From Ascidiaceihabitans sp047624005 (GTDB lineage: Bacteria; Pseudomonadota; Alphaproteobacteria; Rhodobacterales; Rhodobacteraceae), in NCBI GenBank assembly GCA_047624005.1, contig JBLHPE010000032.1, positions 1-23,292 on the forward strand: DNA of 23,292 bases, in the 5' to 3' direction. The notes under the pieces are model-generated. The model did not search any database and was not told the DNA's origin. It was given only the letters and a program-made list of their open reading frames with translations. The translations under genes were made by a program, and so were the position numbers. Positions 14,978 through 22,513 of the stretch are shown here, one piece after another (position 1 is the stretch's first letter; every line of letters begins with the position of its first letter).

Positions 14978-16141
14978 TTAATTGTGCATCGTCGAGAGTG
15001 CAGCCATCGCACCCTGAAGCTCGGATAGTCCTTTAAGTCGACCAAGATAAGAATAGCCGGGGTTGGTTTTTTGCCCGCGTTCGAAATCCAGTAAATGGCC
15101 GTGATCCGGACGAAATGGGATGTCCCGCGATGCGCCGCATTGTTCTGTAATTAGCAGTTCCTTGATCAGATCAATCATGGGCGTGCTACCCTCAAAAACA
15201 GAGGCTTCGTAAAAACTTCCGTCTGGCTCGCGCTGAACATTCCGAAGGTGTGCGAAATGGATGTGGTCCCCAAACTCTTGCACCATCTCGGGCAGATTGT
15301 TTGCAGGATGCGCGCCCAAAGATCCGGTGCAAAACGTCAATCCATTTGAGGGGCTGGGATGGCAATTAACCACGAACCGCAGATCATCGGCTGTTGAAAC
15401 ACAGCGCGGCAAGCCAAAGAGGGGCATTGGCGGGTCGTCTGGATGAATTGCGAGATTTACGCCCAGTGCTTCGGCGACAGGCAGAACTATCGCAAGAAAC
15501 GAGGCTAGATTGGCACGAAGTTCGTCATGTGAAAGCTGTGAAAAGCGATTAATTCCGTCAGAGAGGTGATAGCGGGTGAAGGCAGTGGCACTGCCTGGCA
15601 AACCTGCAATGATATTAAGTTCCAGCGCATCCATTCGCGCGGATGTCATTGCACCGTATTTGTGCTGAGCTTCGTCCAGAAGATGTTGAGGGTAGGATTG
15701 ACTTGCATTTTGACGTGCTAGAATGTGGACGTCATACACAATGAAGTCGACCATATCAAACCTAAGTGCGCGGCCACGCCCCTCAACGCCAAAATCCAGA
15801 TCGGTGCGGGTCCAATCGAGCAGCGGCATAAAATTATAGCAAATTGTTTTTACGCCTGCCTCTGCAAGATTGCGCATCGTCTCGACCCATGCCTCAACCT
15901 CGACCTTGGCCAAACTACCCTTCAGTTTGATTGCATCTGACATCCAAATTGACTCGCAAACCTCCCAAGTGAGACCGCTGTCTTCGATCAGTTTTCTAGT
16001 GTTTTCGATTTCGCTTTTTGGCCACGTGGCACCCGAGGCGTGGCTGTGTAAGGCCGTGACAATGCCCGATGCACCAGCCTGCCGGATTTGAGCCAAAGTG
16101 ATTGGGTCATCTGGCCCAAACCAGCGCCAGACCGCTTTCAT
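14978..16141 (-). CDS. uxuA: D-mannonate dehydratase
   Basis: 387 residues, close to the known UxuA length. It dehydrates D-mannonate to 2-dehydro-3-deoxygluconate. Recognisable family stretches include an N-terminal MKAVWRWFGPDDPITLAQIR and CYNFMPLLDWTRTDLDFG. Metal-site segments are NLAIHPDDPPMPLFGLPRCV (His and Cys ligands) and HIHFAHLRNVQ. It begins 28 bases after dctM and ends 23 bases before kdgK, all on the minus strand. No ribosome-binding site is obvious, so translation may be coupled to dctM. D-mannonate could come from D-fructuronate (normally via UxuB, absent here) or be imported as such. Confidence 0.95.
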   Translation of the reverse strand: MKAVWRWFGPDDPITLAQIRQAGASGIVTALHSHASGATWPKSEIENTRKLIEDSGLTWEVCESIWMSDAIKLKGSLAKVEVEAWVETMRNLAEAGVKTICYNFMPLLDWTRTDLDFGVEGRGRALRFDMVDFIVYDVHILARQNASQSYPQHLLDEAQHKYGAMTSARMDALELNIIAGLPGSATAFTRYHLSDGINRFSQLSHDELRANLASFLAIVLPVAEALGVNLAIHPDDPPMPLFGLPRCVSTADDLRFVVNCHPSPSNGLTFCTGSLGAHPANNLPEMVQEFGDHIHFAHLRNVQREPDGSFYEASVFEGSTPMIDLIKELLITEQCGASRDIPFRPDHGHLLDFERGQKTNPGYSYLGRLKGLSELQGAMAALSTMHN

Positions 16142-16169
16142 CGCTGTACCAAAAGTATTGCGAAACCAA

Positions 16170-17480
16170 TCATTTGAACGTCATTGGCATGAGAGTGCGT
16201 GGGAGCCACAAAGCAATTTCCGGAAACATGATGATAAGAAGCAGGATCAGCAGCATCGGTGCAAGGATGATGCAAACGTCTTTCATAACGCTTACGACAT
16301 TCATCCCACCAATGGCTGCCGATATCAGGAGGCACAGACCATAGGGCGGTGTCACCAGGCCGAAAGCCAGTGAAATGATCCCGATGATTGCGAACGCTAC
16401 AGGGTGAATACCTGCGGCCGTCGCAACGGGAAGCAGCACCGTTCCAAGTATGATGATAGTAGGGATTGCATCAATGAACAGGCCGAAGAAAAGGAACAAC
16501 GCTGCGATAATAAGCGATGTTCCAATCACACCTAATTCACCTGCGGTCATGACTTCGACGATTAGGCGGGGTACGTTGTAAAAGGCCAACATCCAGCCAA
16601 ATGCCGAAGCAGTGCCAATTGCGAAAAGTGATATAGAGGCGAACCTGCCTGTGTCGTAAAAGATGCCACCCAGATCGCGGAAAGTCACAGTGCGGTAAAC
16701 GAAGACCCCAAGCACCAGCGCATATGCGGCGGCAATTATGGCGCTTTCTGTGGGGGTAACGATGCCACCTACAATCCCACCGATCACGAGGACGGGGGTT
16801 AACATCGCCAACGCGGCCCCTTTGAAGGCGCTCCAGAATTCAGCAAATGTTGGCTTCAACGCGATTGGGTAATCATAGACTTTTGCGTATCCATAAACCG
16901 TCGCCATCAATGCGAAGCCGATCAACAAGCCCGGTATGGCTCCTGCCAGAAACAGCGCGCCAACGGACATCTGCATCACGCCGCCCCACACAACCATCAA
17001 GATGCTGGGCGGGATGATTACGCCCATAACGGAAGAGCAGGCGGTGATGGCGATTGCAAATCTGGTATCGTAGCCTTCTTTGACCATTGCAGGGATCAGG
17101 ATTTTGCCGCAACCAGCAGCATCAGCCGTTGATGATCCCGAAATGCCAGCAAATAGCATTGAGACAGCAACGTTCACATGGCCAAGTCCACCAGGCATCC
17201 AACCAGTCAAAACCCGTGCTAGATCAATGAGTTTTGCAGTTATCTTGCCCGAGTTCATTAGGTTTGCAGCCAATAGGAAGAACGGCACAGCCAACAGGAT
17301 GAAAGAGTTGTAGGACTGAAACATGCGGTCCAGAATGATGAATGGCGTGAGCCGGATATCCAGCAATACGATCGGGATGGTTGCGATACCCAGTGCGAAA
17401 GCGACTGGTATGCGGATCAGGATTAAAGCTAAAAACCCGCCGACAAGAATGGCGCAGGCAACACCTGTGGTGATGATCAT
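16170..17480 (-). CDS. dctM: TRAP transporter large permease, DctM type (second system)
   Basis: 436 residues, about 12 membrane segments. Typical DctM stretches: FILLAVPFFLLAANLMNSGK, GISGSSTADAAGCGKILIPA, VIIPPSILMVVWGG, VTPTESAIIAAAYAL and GLVTPPYGLCLLI. The start ATG at 17480 overlaps the dctQ stop as ATGA. With DctQ it forms the sodium-driven permease for the acid bound by the upstream DctP. The downstream neighbours uxuA and kdgK point to a hexuronate or D-mannonate-type substrate (inference from context). Confidence 0.95.
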   Translation of the reverse strand: MIITTGVACAILVGGFLALILIRIPVAFALGIATIPIVLLDIRLTPFIILDRMFQSYNSFILLAVPFFLLAANLMNSGKITAKLIDLARVLTGWMPGGLGHVNVAVSMLFAGISGSSTADAAGCGKILIPAMVKEGYDTRFAIAITACSSVMGVIIPPSILMVVWGGVMQMSVGALFLAGAIPGLLIGFALMATVYGYAKVYDYPIALKPTFAEFWSAFKGAALAMLTPVLVIGGIVGGIVTPTESAIIAAAYALVLGVFVYRTVTFRDLGGIFYDTGRFASISLFAIGTASAFGWMLAFYNVPRLIVEVMTAGELGVIGTSLIIAALFLFFGLFIDAIPTIIILGTVLLPVATAAGIHPVAFAIIGIISLAFGLVTPPYGLCLLISAAIGGMNVVSVMKDVCIILAPMLLILLLIIMFPEIALWLPRTLMPMTFK

Positions 17481-17971
17481 TGTGCTGCTCTCTTACTGTG
17501 TTGATAGGTGGTGAATGCTTCATACAGGCGATAGGCGGTGAACACGGTCCAAACGAAGCCAGCAATAGGAACCGAAATGTAGGTCCAAAGTAAATTTGCT
17601 TGCATCATTACAGAGCTTTGGATTGCCCCTATTTTGGCATATTCAATTCCGTACCATGCAAAGAGCAGGGCAAAAATTCCAACAAATATATAAACAATGC
17701 TTTTTTGGATCAGGACACCCAGCGGGTGTTTGGCATCGGGCGTTATAACAACGTCAAAATGGGTGTCGTCCCAAACTGCGACCATTGAACCAATCATAAC
17801 GATCCAAACGAAAATGAACGTCGCCAGTTCTTCTGTCCAAAGGTAGGTGGGAATGATGCCTGTGTAGCGCGATAAGACTTGCATTGCGACAGGTACTGCA
17901 AGCGATGCCATGAGACACCCCAGTAGTATGCGAAGACCTTTGCAAAAGGTTTCGAGTAGACGCTCTAACAT
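17477..17971 (-). CDS. dctQ: TRAP transporter small permease, DctQ type (second system)
   Basis: 164 residues with four hydrophobic segments (about 13-33, 45-66, 86-107, 124-145). It contains the family-typical TYLWTEELATFIFVWIVMIG. It is translationally coupled to dctM through an ATGA overlap and lies 83 bases downstream of dctP, a gap that carries a terminator-like hairpin. A G-rich AGGGCG lies about 8 bases upstream of the ATG. Confidence 0.93.
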   Translation of the reverse strand: MLERLLETFCKGLRILLGCLMASLAVPVAMQVLSRYTGIIPTYLWTEELATFIFVWIVMIGSMVAVWDDTHFDVVITPDAKHPLGVLIQKSIVYIFVGIFALLFAWYGIEYAKIGAIQSSVMMQANLLWTYISVPIAGFVWTVFTAYRLYEAFTTYQHSKRAAQ

Positions 17972-18010
17972 GATGGTATCGCCCTAAAATCAGTGAAGCT
18001 CGGTCCAAGA

Positions 18011-18045
18011 AACAAGAAGAAGGGCACCCCAGTCAAGGGATGCCC
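18011..18045 (-). terminator. Terminator-like hairpin between dctP and dctQ (second TRAP operon)
   Basis: On the minus strand, GGGCATCCC (18045-18037) pairs with GGGGTGCCC (18030-18022), with one G-T pair and a six-base loop, followed by a TTCTTCTTGTTT tail. It sits in the same place as the hairpin of the first TRAP operon, just after dctP, and is likely a partial terminator and/or 3'-end protector of the dctP message. Confidence 0.75.
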
Positions 18046-18054
18046 GACTGCGTA

Positions 18055-19071
18055 TTACATGCCGCGCACTGCGTTGAGCAGATCAGTTGCTTCAATGTCA
18101 GCCGCAAATGCGTCTTGTACAGGGATCACCATCTCAAGCAGCTTGTCGCGGCCTTCAAATTCCTGAACAAAGACTTGGCCTGCGTCTACCATCTCTTGAA
18201 GCTTGATACCGTCTTCGCGTGATTCCAGTTCACGACCAAAGGCACCAGCTTCACCACCGGCTTTTTGGATCGCAGCTTGTAGGTCGGCAGGCAACTTGCG
18301 GAATGTTTTGCCGCTCATCACAATTGGGCGCACTGTGATTGTGTGCTTAGTCAATGTTACGTTCGGTGCAACCTCGTAGAACTTAAGGTTTTGAATACTT
18401 GCGGCTTCATTTTCAAAGCCTGCAATCACGCCCGACTGGATCGCGTTATAAACCTCGTTATACGCGATTGCTGATGGAGCCGCAGTTAAAGCCGCAAAAA
18501 TCTGCGCTTGAATTGGGGCACCCATGACGCGCATTTTGTGGCCTGCAAGTTCGTCAAGATTACCGATTGGCTCGCTGGATACCAGATTACGAACGCCGCC
18601 ACCTGTATAGCCAAGAATCATGATGTCAGCATTTTTGGCAAGCTCAGCTTCAAGTGGAGCAAAGGCTGTGCTTGATAGAACGGTGTTCCAATGATCCAAA
18701 TCACGGAACAAAAACGGCATATCCATCAGCGGAATGGATGGTGCAAACTTGGCCATATTTGACGGTGCCATGATTGTGTAATCAATCGCAACGCCTTGTT
18801 GCAGGAAGTTAACGTAGTCCTTTTCGACGCCCAGTTCACCGTTCAGGCGCAAATCGAAAGTAACGTCACCATCGTAGTAAGTGTCGACCAGCTCAGCAAA
18901 CTTTACCATTGTTTTGGTAAATGCGTGGTTGCCATCAAACATACTTGCGCCGCGCAACGTAACGTCCTGTGCAAAAACTGGCGTGGCTACAGCCATGCTA
19001 AGGCCCGCAGCCAATGTCATGCTCAAAGCGGTGGTGATCGTTTTTCTCTTTTTAGTATCAAAAAGTGTCAT
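18055..19071 (-). CDS. dctP: TRAP transporter solute-binding protein, DctP type (second system; uronate-like substrate)
   Basis: 338 residues. A signal peptide (basic DTKKRKTITTAL, hydrophobic run, cleavage after VFA near residue 34) places it in the periplasm. DctP features include LNGELGVEKDYVNFLQQGVA (76-95), the carboxylate-binding Arg181 in GHKMRVMGAPIQ, and YNEVYNAIQSGVIAGFENEA (204-223), whose Asn/Glu pair lies in the ligand-selectivity region. GGGAGGA precedes the ATG by 6 bases. First gene of the operon ending in uxuA-kdgK, so the expected ligand is a hexuronate or aldonate such as glucuronate, fructuronate or mannonate (inference). The GntR motif at 19185-19196 lies upstream. Confidence 0.93.
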   Translation of the reverse strand: MTLFDTKKRKTITTALSMTLAAGLSMAVATPVFAQDVTLRGASMFDGNHAFTKTMVKFAELVDTYYDGDVTFDLRLNGELGVEKDYVNFLQQGVAIDYTIMAPSNMAKFAPSIPLMDMPFLFRDLDHWNTVLSSTAFAPLEAELAKNADIMILGYTGGGVRNLVSSEPIGNLDELAGHKMRVMGAPIQAQIFAALTAAPSAIAYNEVYNAIQSGVIAGFENEAASIQNLKFYEVAPNVTLTKHTITVRPIVMSGKTFRKLPADLQAAIQKAGGEAGAFGRELESREDGIKLQEMVDAGQVFVQEFEGRDKLLEMVIPVQDAFAADIEATDLLNAVRGM

Positions 19072-19395
19072 TCTTTTTCCTCCCAGAAATCATTTTTCGC
19101 CCAAAACAAGTTCAGACGGTTAGATTCTTTGCAAATCTAGGGGGAGATAATCTGGCAAATGGAAGCACGTCAAGTAAAATGTAGACTAGTATGGTACATT
19201 GCTTTGTGGGATACTCAATCAAGGGCGTGATGCGGATTGGCACGCCTTGGCGCATCAACAGAGGTGTGTCTTGTAGGTTTTCCCTACAAAGAGCCCGTAA
19301 CGAAAAAGTTGAAGACTAAGCGCTTTCAACTTACACGAAGAGTTGGATAATTACGGCGCACTAAAAAAAGCGGCTAATCACGTATTGGATCGAAA
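19072..19395. promoter_or_regulatory. Divergent control region between dctP2 and the GntR gene
   Basis: 324 bases with no gene. It contains the candidate GntR operator ACTAGTATGGTA (19185-19196), which lies inside the inverted pair AATGTA/TACATT (19179-19184 and 19195-19200). Two hairpins follow: TTGTAGG/CCTACAA (19271-19289) and AAGTTGAA/TTCAACTT (19306-19332), the latter within 64 bases of the GntR start, where it could fold in the gntR leader. No clear -35/-10 pair can be assigned with confidence. Confidence 0.5.
19185..19196 (+). promoter_or_regulatory. Candidate GntR operator, site 1
   Basis: ACTAGTATGGTA. It matches site 2 (20123-20134, other strand) in 11 of 12 positions. It sits about 115 bases upstream of dctP2 and 200 bases upstream of the GntR gene, where it could control both directions. 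Confidence 0.55.
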
Positions 19396-20085
19396 ATGAT
19401 CGCTCAACAGACGTCTCCGGACACCAAACGACTGACAACGACGGAAGAAGTGTTCCGGCAATTGAAGTCTGACATCATCTCATTGCAGTTGCCGCCGGGT
19501 TCAAAAATATCAGAGGTCGAAGTCGCAAAGTCTTGTGATGTCTCGCGTCAGCCTGTTCGGGAAGCGTTTATGCGTCTGGGTGAACTTAACCTTCTTGAGA
19601 TTAGGCCGCAAAGGGCCACGCGCGTGCGAAAGATATCGCACCAAGATTTGCGTAACACTCGGTTTATCAGAGCCGCAGTTGAGATCGAAATTGTACGGGT
19701 CGCCTGCCACGTCGCCACGCCCGAAGGCCTTGCTTTGCTTCAAGAGAATTTAAACCAACAACATGTTGCTGTAGCTGCGGGAGATGCGGAGTTGTTGCAT
19801 ACGTTGGACTACGAATTCCACAAATTAATCTGCGTGGCGGCTGACTGTTCGCTCGCGTTTAAGACCATTGATGAGATCAAAACCCATACCGATCGTGTCT
19901 GCATGCTTGAACTGTCAGACGCTGAGGGGCGGCAAGAAGTCCTTGAAGGTCATACTGATATCTTTAATGCGATTTGTGAGGGAGACGAGGAGGAGGCAGT
20001 TAAAATGACCCGCACTCATCTTAAGCATCTAGACGGTACACTGGCCAGTGCCTGTGAGAAATTTCCTGACTTCTTCGAAGACTAG
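19396..20085 (+). CDS. GntR-family regulator, FCD subfamily (likely uronate-responsive)
   Basis: 229 residues. The winged HTH is at about 14-80 (VFRQLKSDIISLQLPPGSKI, then VAKSCDVSRQPVREAFMRL). The FCD effector domain is at about 88-215, with the usual metal-ligand pattern D138 and H142 (LDYEFHKLI), H186 (EGHTDIF) and H208 (RTHLKH). FCD regulators often repress sugar-acid operons and release DNA when the acid binds (the UxuR/ExuR group is an example). The gene is divergent from the TRAP-uxuA-kdgK operon and precedes the SDR gene; a shared 12-bp motif lies in front of both, so it most likely controls the whole island. The ribosome-binding site is weak (GGAT). Confidence 0.92.
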   Translation: MIAQQTSPDTKRLTTTEEVFRQLKSDIISLQLPPGSKISEVEVAKSCDVSRQPVREAFMRLGELNLLEIRPQRATRVRKISHQDLRNTRFIRAAVEIEIVRVACHVATPEGLALLQENLNQQHVAVAAGDAELLHTLDYEFHKLICVAADCSLAFKTIDEIKTHTDRVCMLELSDAEGRQEVLEGHTDIFNAICEGDEEEAVKMTRTHLKHLDGTLASACEKFPDFFED

Positions 20086-20122
20086 GACTTGTTGATTAGT
20101 ATTATTGACAAGAAATGAATAC

Positions 20123-20134
20123 TACCATACCAGT
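20123..20134 (-). promoter_or_regulatory. Candidate GntR operator, site 2
   Basis: On the minus strand ACTGGTATGGTA; the plus strand reads TACCATACCAGT. It lies in the 104-base gap between the GntR gene and the SDR, 56 bases before the SDR start, and is nearly identical to site 1. Confidence 0.55.
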
Positions 20135-20189
20135 TTAAATCTGAATGGGGCGATAGCTGTCCTAGATAATTTGATTTTGAGGGTTATTC

Positions 20190-20939
20190 ATGAATTTGAA
20201 CGGAAAGACAGCGATCGTAACGGGTGGCGGACGTGATATTGGACGTGCTTGTGCCTTGCGATTGGCGCGCGAAGGCGCAAGCGTTGCGATCAACTATCAT
20301 TCAAGCAGTGACGGCGCCGACTCTGCAGTTGCAGAGATCAAGAATGCCGGAGGCAACGCATTTGCCTTGCAGGGTGACATGACCAACGCTGCTGATGTCG
20401 AAAAATTGGTCGCTGAAACTAAAGCGCAATTTGGTGATGACATTGGCGTACTTGTCCACGTGACCGGCGGTCTGGTTGCACGGAAGACAATCGCTGATAT
20501 GGATATTGATCACTGGAACGCAGTGATGGATCTAAATGTTACATCACTTTACCATCTGGCCAAAGCCGTAACCCCAAACATGCCTGCCGGCAGTAGCCTG
20601 ATTACATTTGCGTCCCAAGCGGGCCGTGATGGTGGTGGCCCCGGTGCCATCGCATACGCCGCGTCCAAGGGTGCTGTAATGACCATGACCCGTGGTATGG
20701 CAAAGGAATTCGGACCGAAAATCCGCGTCAATTCCGTTTGCCCTGGTATGATTGATACCGACTTTCACAACACTTTCACTAAAGATGAAGTGCGCAAGAA
20801 CGTCGCTAATGCAACGCCATTGAAACGCGAGGGACAGTCCGAAGAGGTCGCAAATCTAGTTGCTTTCCTAGCATCTGATGAATCATCTTTCATGACTGGC
20901 ACAAGCCTCGACATCAACGGCGGCATCCTTCTTTCTTGA
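20190..20939 (+). CDS. Short-chain dehydrogenase/reductase, probably of the uronate pathway
   Basis: 249 residues, classical SDR. The cofactor loop is TGGGRDIGRA (11-20), with Asp where Gly is usual. Catalytic residues are N116, S142, Y156 and K160 (AYAASKGA). PG(M)IDTDF and FMTGTSLDINGG complete the fold. The usual NAG motif is replaced by VHVTGG (89-94). GAGGG lies 6 bases before the ATG. The gene shares a putative operator with the TRAP-uxuA-kdgK operon, so it likely acts on a uronate or keto-uronate. Candidate roles are reduction of D-fructuronate to D-mannonate in place of the missing UxuB, reduction of unsaturated-uronate-derived DEH to KDG, or a KduD-like step. These are inferences; sequence alone cannot choose. 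It is followed by a hairpin at 20961. Confidence 0.9.
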   Translation: MNLNGKTAIVTGGGRDIGRACALRLAREGASVAINYHSSSDGADSAVAEIKNAGGNAFALQGDMTNAADVEKLVAETKAQFGDDIGVLVHVTGGLVARKTIADMDIDHWNAVMDLNVTSLYHLAKAVTPNMPAGSSLITFASQAGRDGGGPGAIAYAASKGAVMTMTRGMAKEFGPKIRVNSVCPGMIDTDFHNTFTKDEVRKNVANATPLKREGQSEEVANLVAFLASDESSFMTGTSLDINGGILLS

Positions 20940-20960
20940 GGATATTGGAAGGCCTTTAAG

Positions 20961-20990
20961 TACCCTCATTAATTTTGTCGAATGAGGGTA
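20961..20990 (+). other. Perfect 10-bp hairpin 22 bases after the SDR stop
   Basis: TACCCTCATT (20961-20970) and AATGAGGGTA (20981-20990) are exact complements around a 10-base loop. No T run follows on either strand, so it is not a canonical intrinsic terminator; it may be a 3'-end stabiliser or a Rho-linked transcript end. Confidence 0.5.
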
Positions 20991-21217
20991 CACAACTCGC
21001 CCCTTCAAGAAAAAAACTATAATTCACGGTCTATCCAATGGCTAACTATGAAAGCACCAAAAAAGGCTCCCTTATAGTTAATACCCGCCTTTTATTTATC
21101 TTACTGTCTCTGACGCCCCGAGCGTTTTCTAATATGGGTTCGTTTTGCAATAACCTATTTTGAAAAGAAAATAATGCACAGAAATCTGGTTTGGTACAGG
21201 AGACTGGAGGGGTAACT

Positions 21218-21301
21218 ATGCAAACACGAACCTACCAGAATTTCGAGTCCTGCGACTTGCTTGGAGCTAACTTCATGCTCGCTCGGTTTTGGTTTGCTTA
21301 A
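21218..21301 (+). CDS. Putative 27-residue small protein or leader peptide
   Basis: The ORF starts at ATG 21218 with GGAGGGG (21206-21212) 5 bases upstream, one of the strongest ribosome-binding sites in the window. The peptide begins MQTRTYQNFESCDLLGANFM and ends LARFWFA. A terminator begins 13 bases after its TAA. A loose promoter-like TTGCAA is at 21145-21150. No intact gene follows on this strand, so it looks like an independent small transcript rather than an attenuator, unless the regulated gene has been lost. The peptide is not recognised. The C-terminal LARFWFA is hydrophobic but too short for a confident membrane call. Evidence is architecture only. Confidence 0.45.
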   Translation: MQTRTYQNFESCDLLGANFMLARFWFA

Positions 21302-21314
21302 AGGTCAACCACAA

Positions 21315-21342
21315 CCGCCCCGATAGCTAGGGGCGGCTTCTT
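21315..21342 (+). terminator. Intrinsic terminator after the small ORF
   Basis: CCGCCCC (21315-21321) and GGGGCGG (21330-21336) form a 7-bp G+C stem with an eight-base loop, followed by CTTCTT. The U tract is imperfect but the stem is strong. It marks the end of a transcription unit that contains only the small ORF. Confidence 0.7.
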
Positions 21343-21912
21343 AAACATCGCAGGTGTCGTTTCCCGAAAGCCGTACTTTCGCTATGCTGGTTAGACATCC
21401 TTGGGGATGCGGACGTTGGATGCTGGAGTTGAATTTTCAGCCAACGGGATGGAATACTTGGTGTGGAACTAGAATTTAACGCCACCCGCATGACTTTTCC
21501 ATTTGCCTAGCCAAGTTTGGGGGTAAGTAGCCATCTGCGCTCAAGAGTACACTCGACTGGTTTTAGAGGCTTGCGAAGAACATGACATCATCTGTCGAGA
21601 AAATGATGACGATTGATCTGAGTCTACGTCAATGGGTTCGATTTTCGGGACACATTGCAACAAATCATGCGGATGCGGCGTGTGGACCACCGTTGATAGC
21701 TCAGGTCTGAACAACATGGGTTCATCTGTTATAGTATGTTCTGAAAAGCTTTTATTGGGCACCCTAAAAGCCAAGTAATCCCTGCTTACTTAAGGCACAA
21801 CAAGTAGCGATGGTCTGCAAATTCAACAGATGTGCATGTCTAGCTCGGTTCAATATATTGAGCTGAAGACGCTTTCTCCCAACGGTGTGCGGCATTGAAA
21901 ACTCACCAACCC

Positions 21913-21945
21913 AACCTCTTGATTTTATCATAAAAAATCAAGGTT
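21913..21945 (-). terminator. Inverted repeat just past the tRNA-Ser 3' end
   Basis: AACCTCTTGATTTT (21913-21926) pairs with AAAATCAAGGTT (21934-21945) apart from a two-base bulge. It lies 3 bases beyond the encoded CCA of the tRNA. There is no clean T run after it, although the stem itself is T-rich. It probably ends or processes the tRNA transcript. Confidence 0.4.
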
Positions 21946-21948
21946 AGG

Positions 21949-22038
21949 TGGCAGAGACGAAGGGATTCGAACCCTCGAAGCGCGTTAACGCTTACTCCCT
22001 TAGCAGGGGAGCGCCTTCGACCACTCGGCCACGTCTCC
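21949..22038 (-). tRNA. tRNA-Ser (anticodon GCT), CCA encoded
   Basis: The minus strand reads GGAGACGTGGCCGAGTGG at the 5' end, and the acceptor stem closes with CGTCTCT, discriminator G and CCA. The anticodon loop CTGCTAA gives anticodon GCT (22002-22004 on the plus strand). The T-loop GGGTTCGAATCCC is intact. There is a long variable arm (AAGCG...CGCTT type), as in class II serine tRNAs. Total 90 bases including CCA. Confidence 0.97.
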
Positions 22039-22229
22039 GCTGATCGGTCTACCTCTCAAGTCATTGTAGATGCAAGGCTTTTTTGATTTTTTTTTAATAT
22101 TTGATGACGTCTGTTTACTCATTGATTTTAAACGGAAAACTTGAAAATTAGACAACTGACCCTGTTTTGATGTTGCTGCTATTCTGTGATGCTGCAGACA
22201 ACATTTATACTCGTGCTCTAGTAGGTGCG

Positions 22230-22502
22230 CTAGGAGGCAGCAATTTGCGGCGTTTCAGAAATTGTGGAAATGAAAGCAGAAAGGAGCTCTCCCTGAGAAC
22301 TTATACGTAGCTTTGCGTATATGTTTTTCCTGTAATTTCTGACTGTTCCAGTGGAAATACCAAGCAACTTCCCAAGGACGCCTGCCGAATGGCCCCGCAA
22401 TGTAAGTTCAACAACTTCCCGCTCGCGCGGGGTCAGCACACCTTCACCAATTTTGCGGAACGCGCGTTCGATGCTGTTCTCGAACGTGGGTAAATGCCAC
22501 GA
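22230..22502 (-). pseudogene. C-terminal fragment of a LuxR-family regulator (HTH only)
   Basis: The frame reads LPTFENSIERAFRKIGEGVL, then TPREREVVELTLRGHSAGVL, GKLLGISTGTVRN and YRKNIYAKLRISSQGELL, ending at a TAG. This is a complete LuxR-type HTH with the short linker that normally follows an N-terminal sensor domain. The frame has no ATG, and upstream of about 22502 homology stops where an oppositely oriented SDR fragment begins. Only GTG 22439 could start a 69-residue HTH-only product; no good ribosome-binding site is seen. It is best read as a truncated gene, though a small HTH protein cannot be excluded. Confidence 0.75.
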
Positions 22503-22513
22503 CCAAACACACG

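Larger units (their letters stand above)
20940..21948. other. Gene-poor kilobase between the SDR and tRNA-Ser
   Basis: Apart from the 20961-20990 hairpin and the small ORF with its terminator at 21206-21342, no gene is recognisable. Short open stretches exist (for example 21541-21774 minus, 77 codons), but they have no ribosome-binding site, no family signature and frequent stops in neighbouring frames. It may be remnant sequence. Confidence 0.5.

Noticed and set aside
21541..21774. 77-codon minus-strand frame in the gene-poor region
   Set aside because: No Shine-Dalgarno sequence, biased Ser/Pro/His composition, no family signature; the plus strand there also gives only short broken frames.
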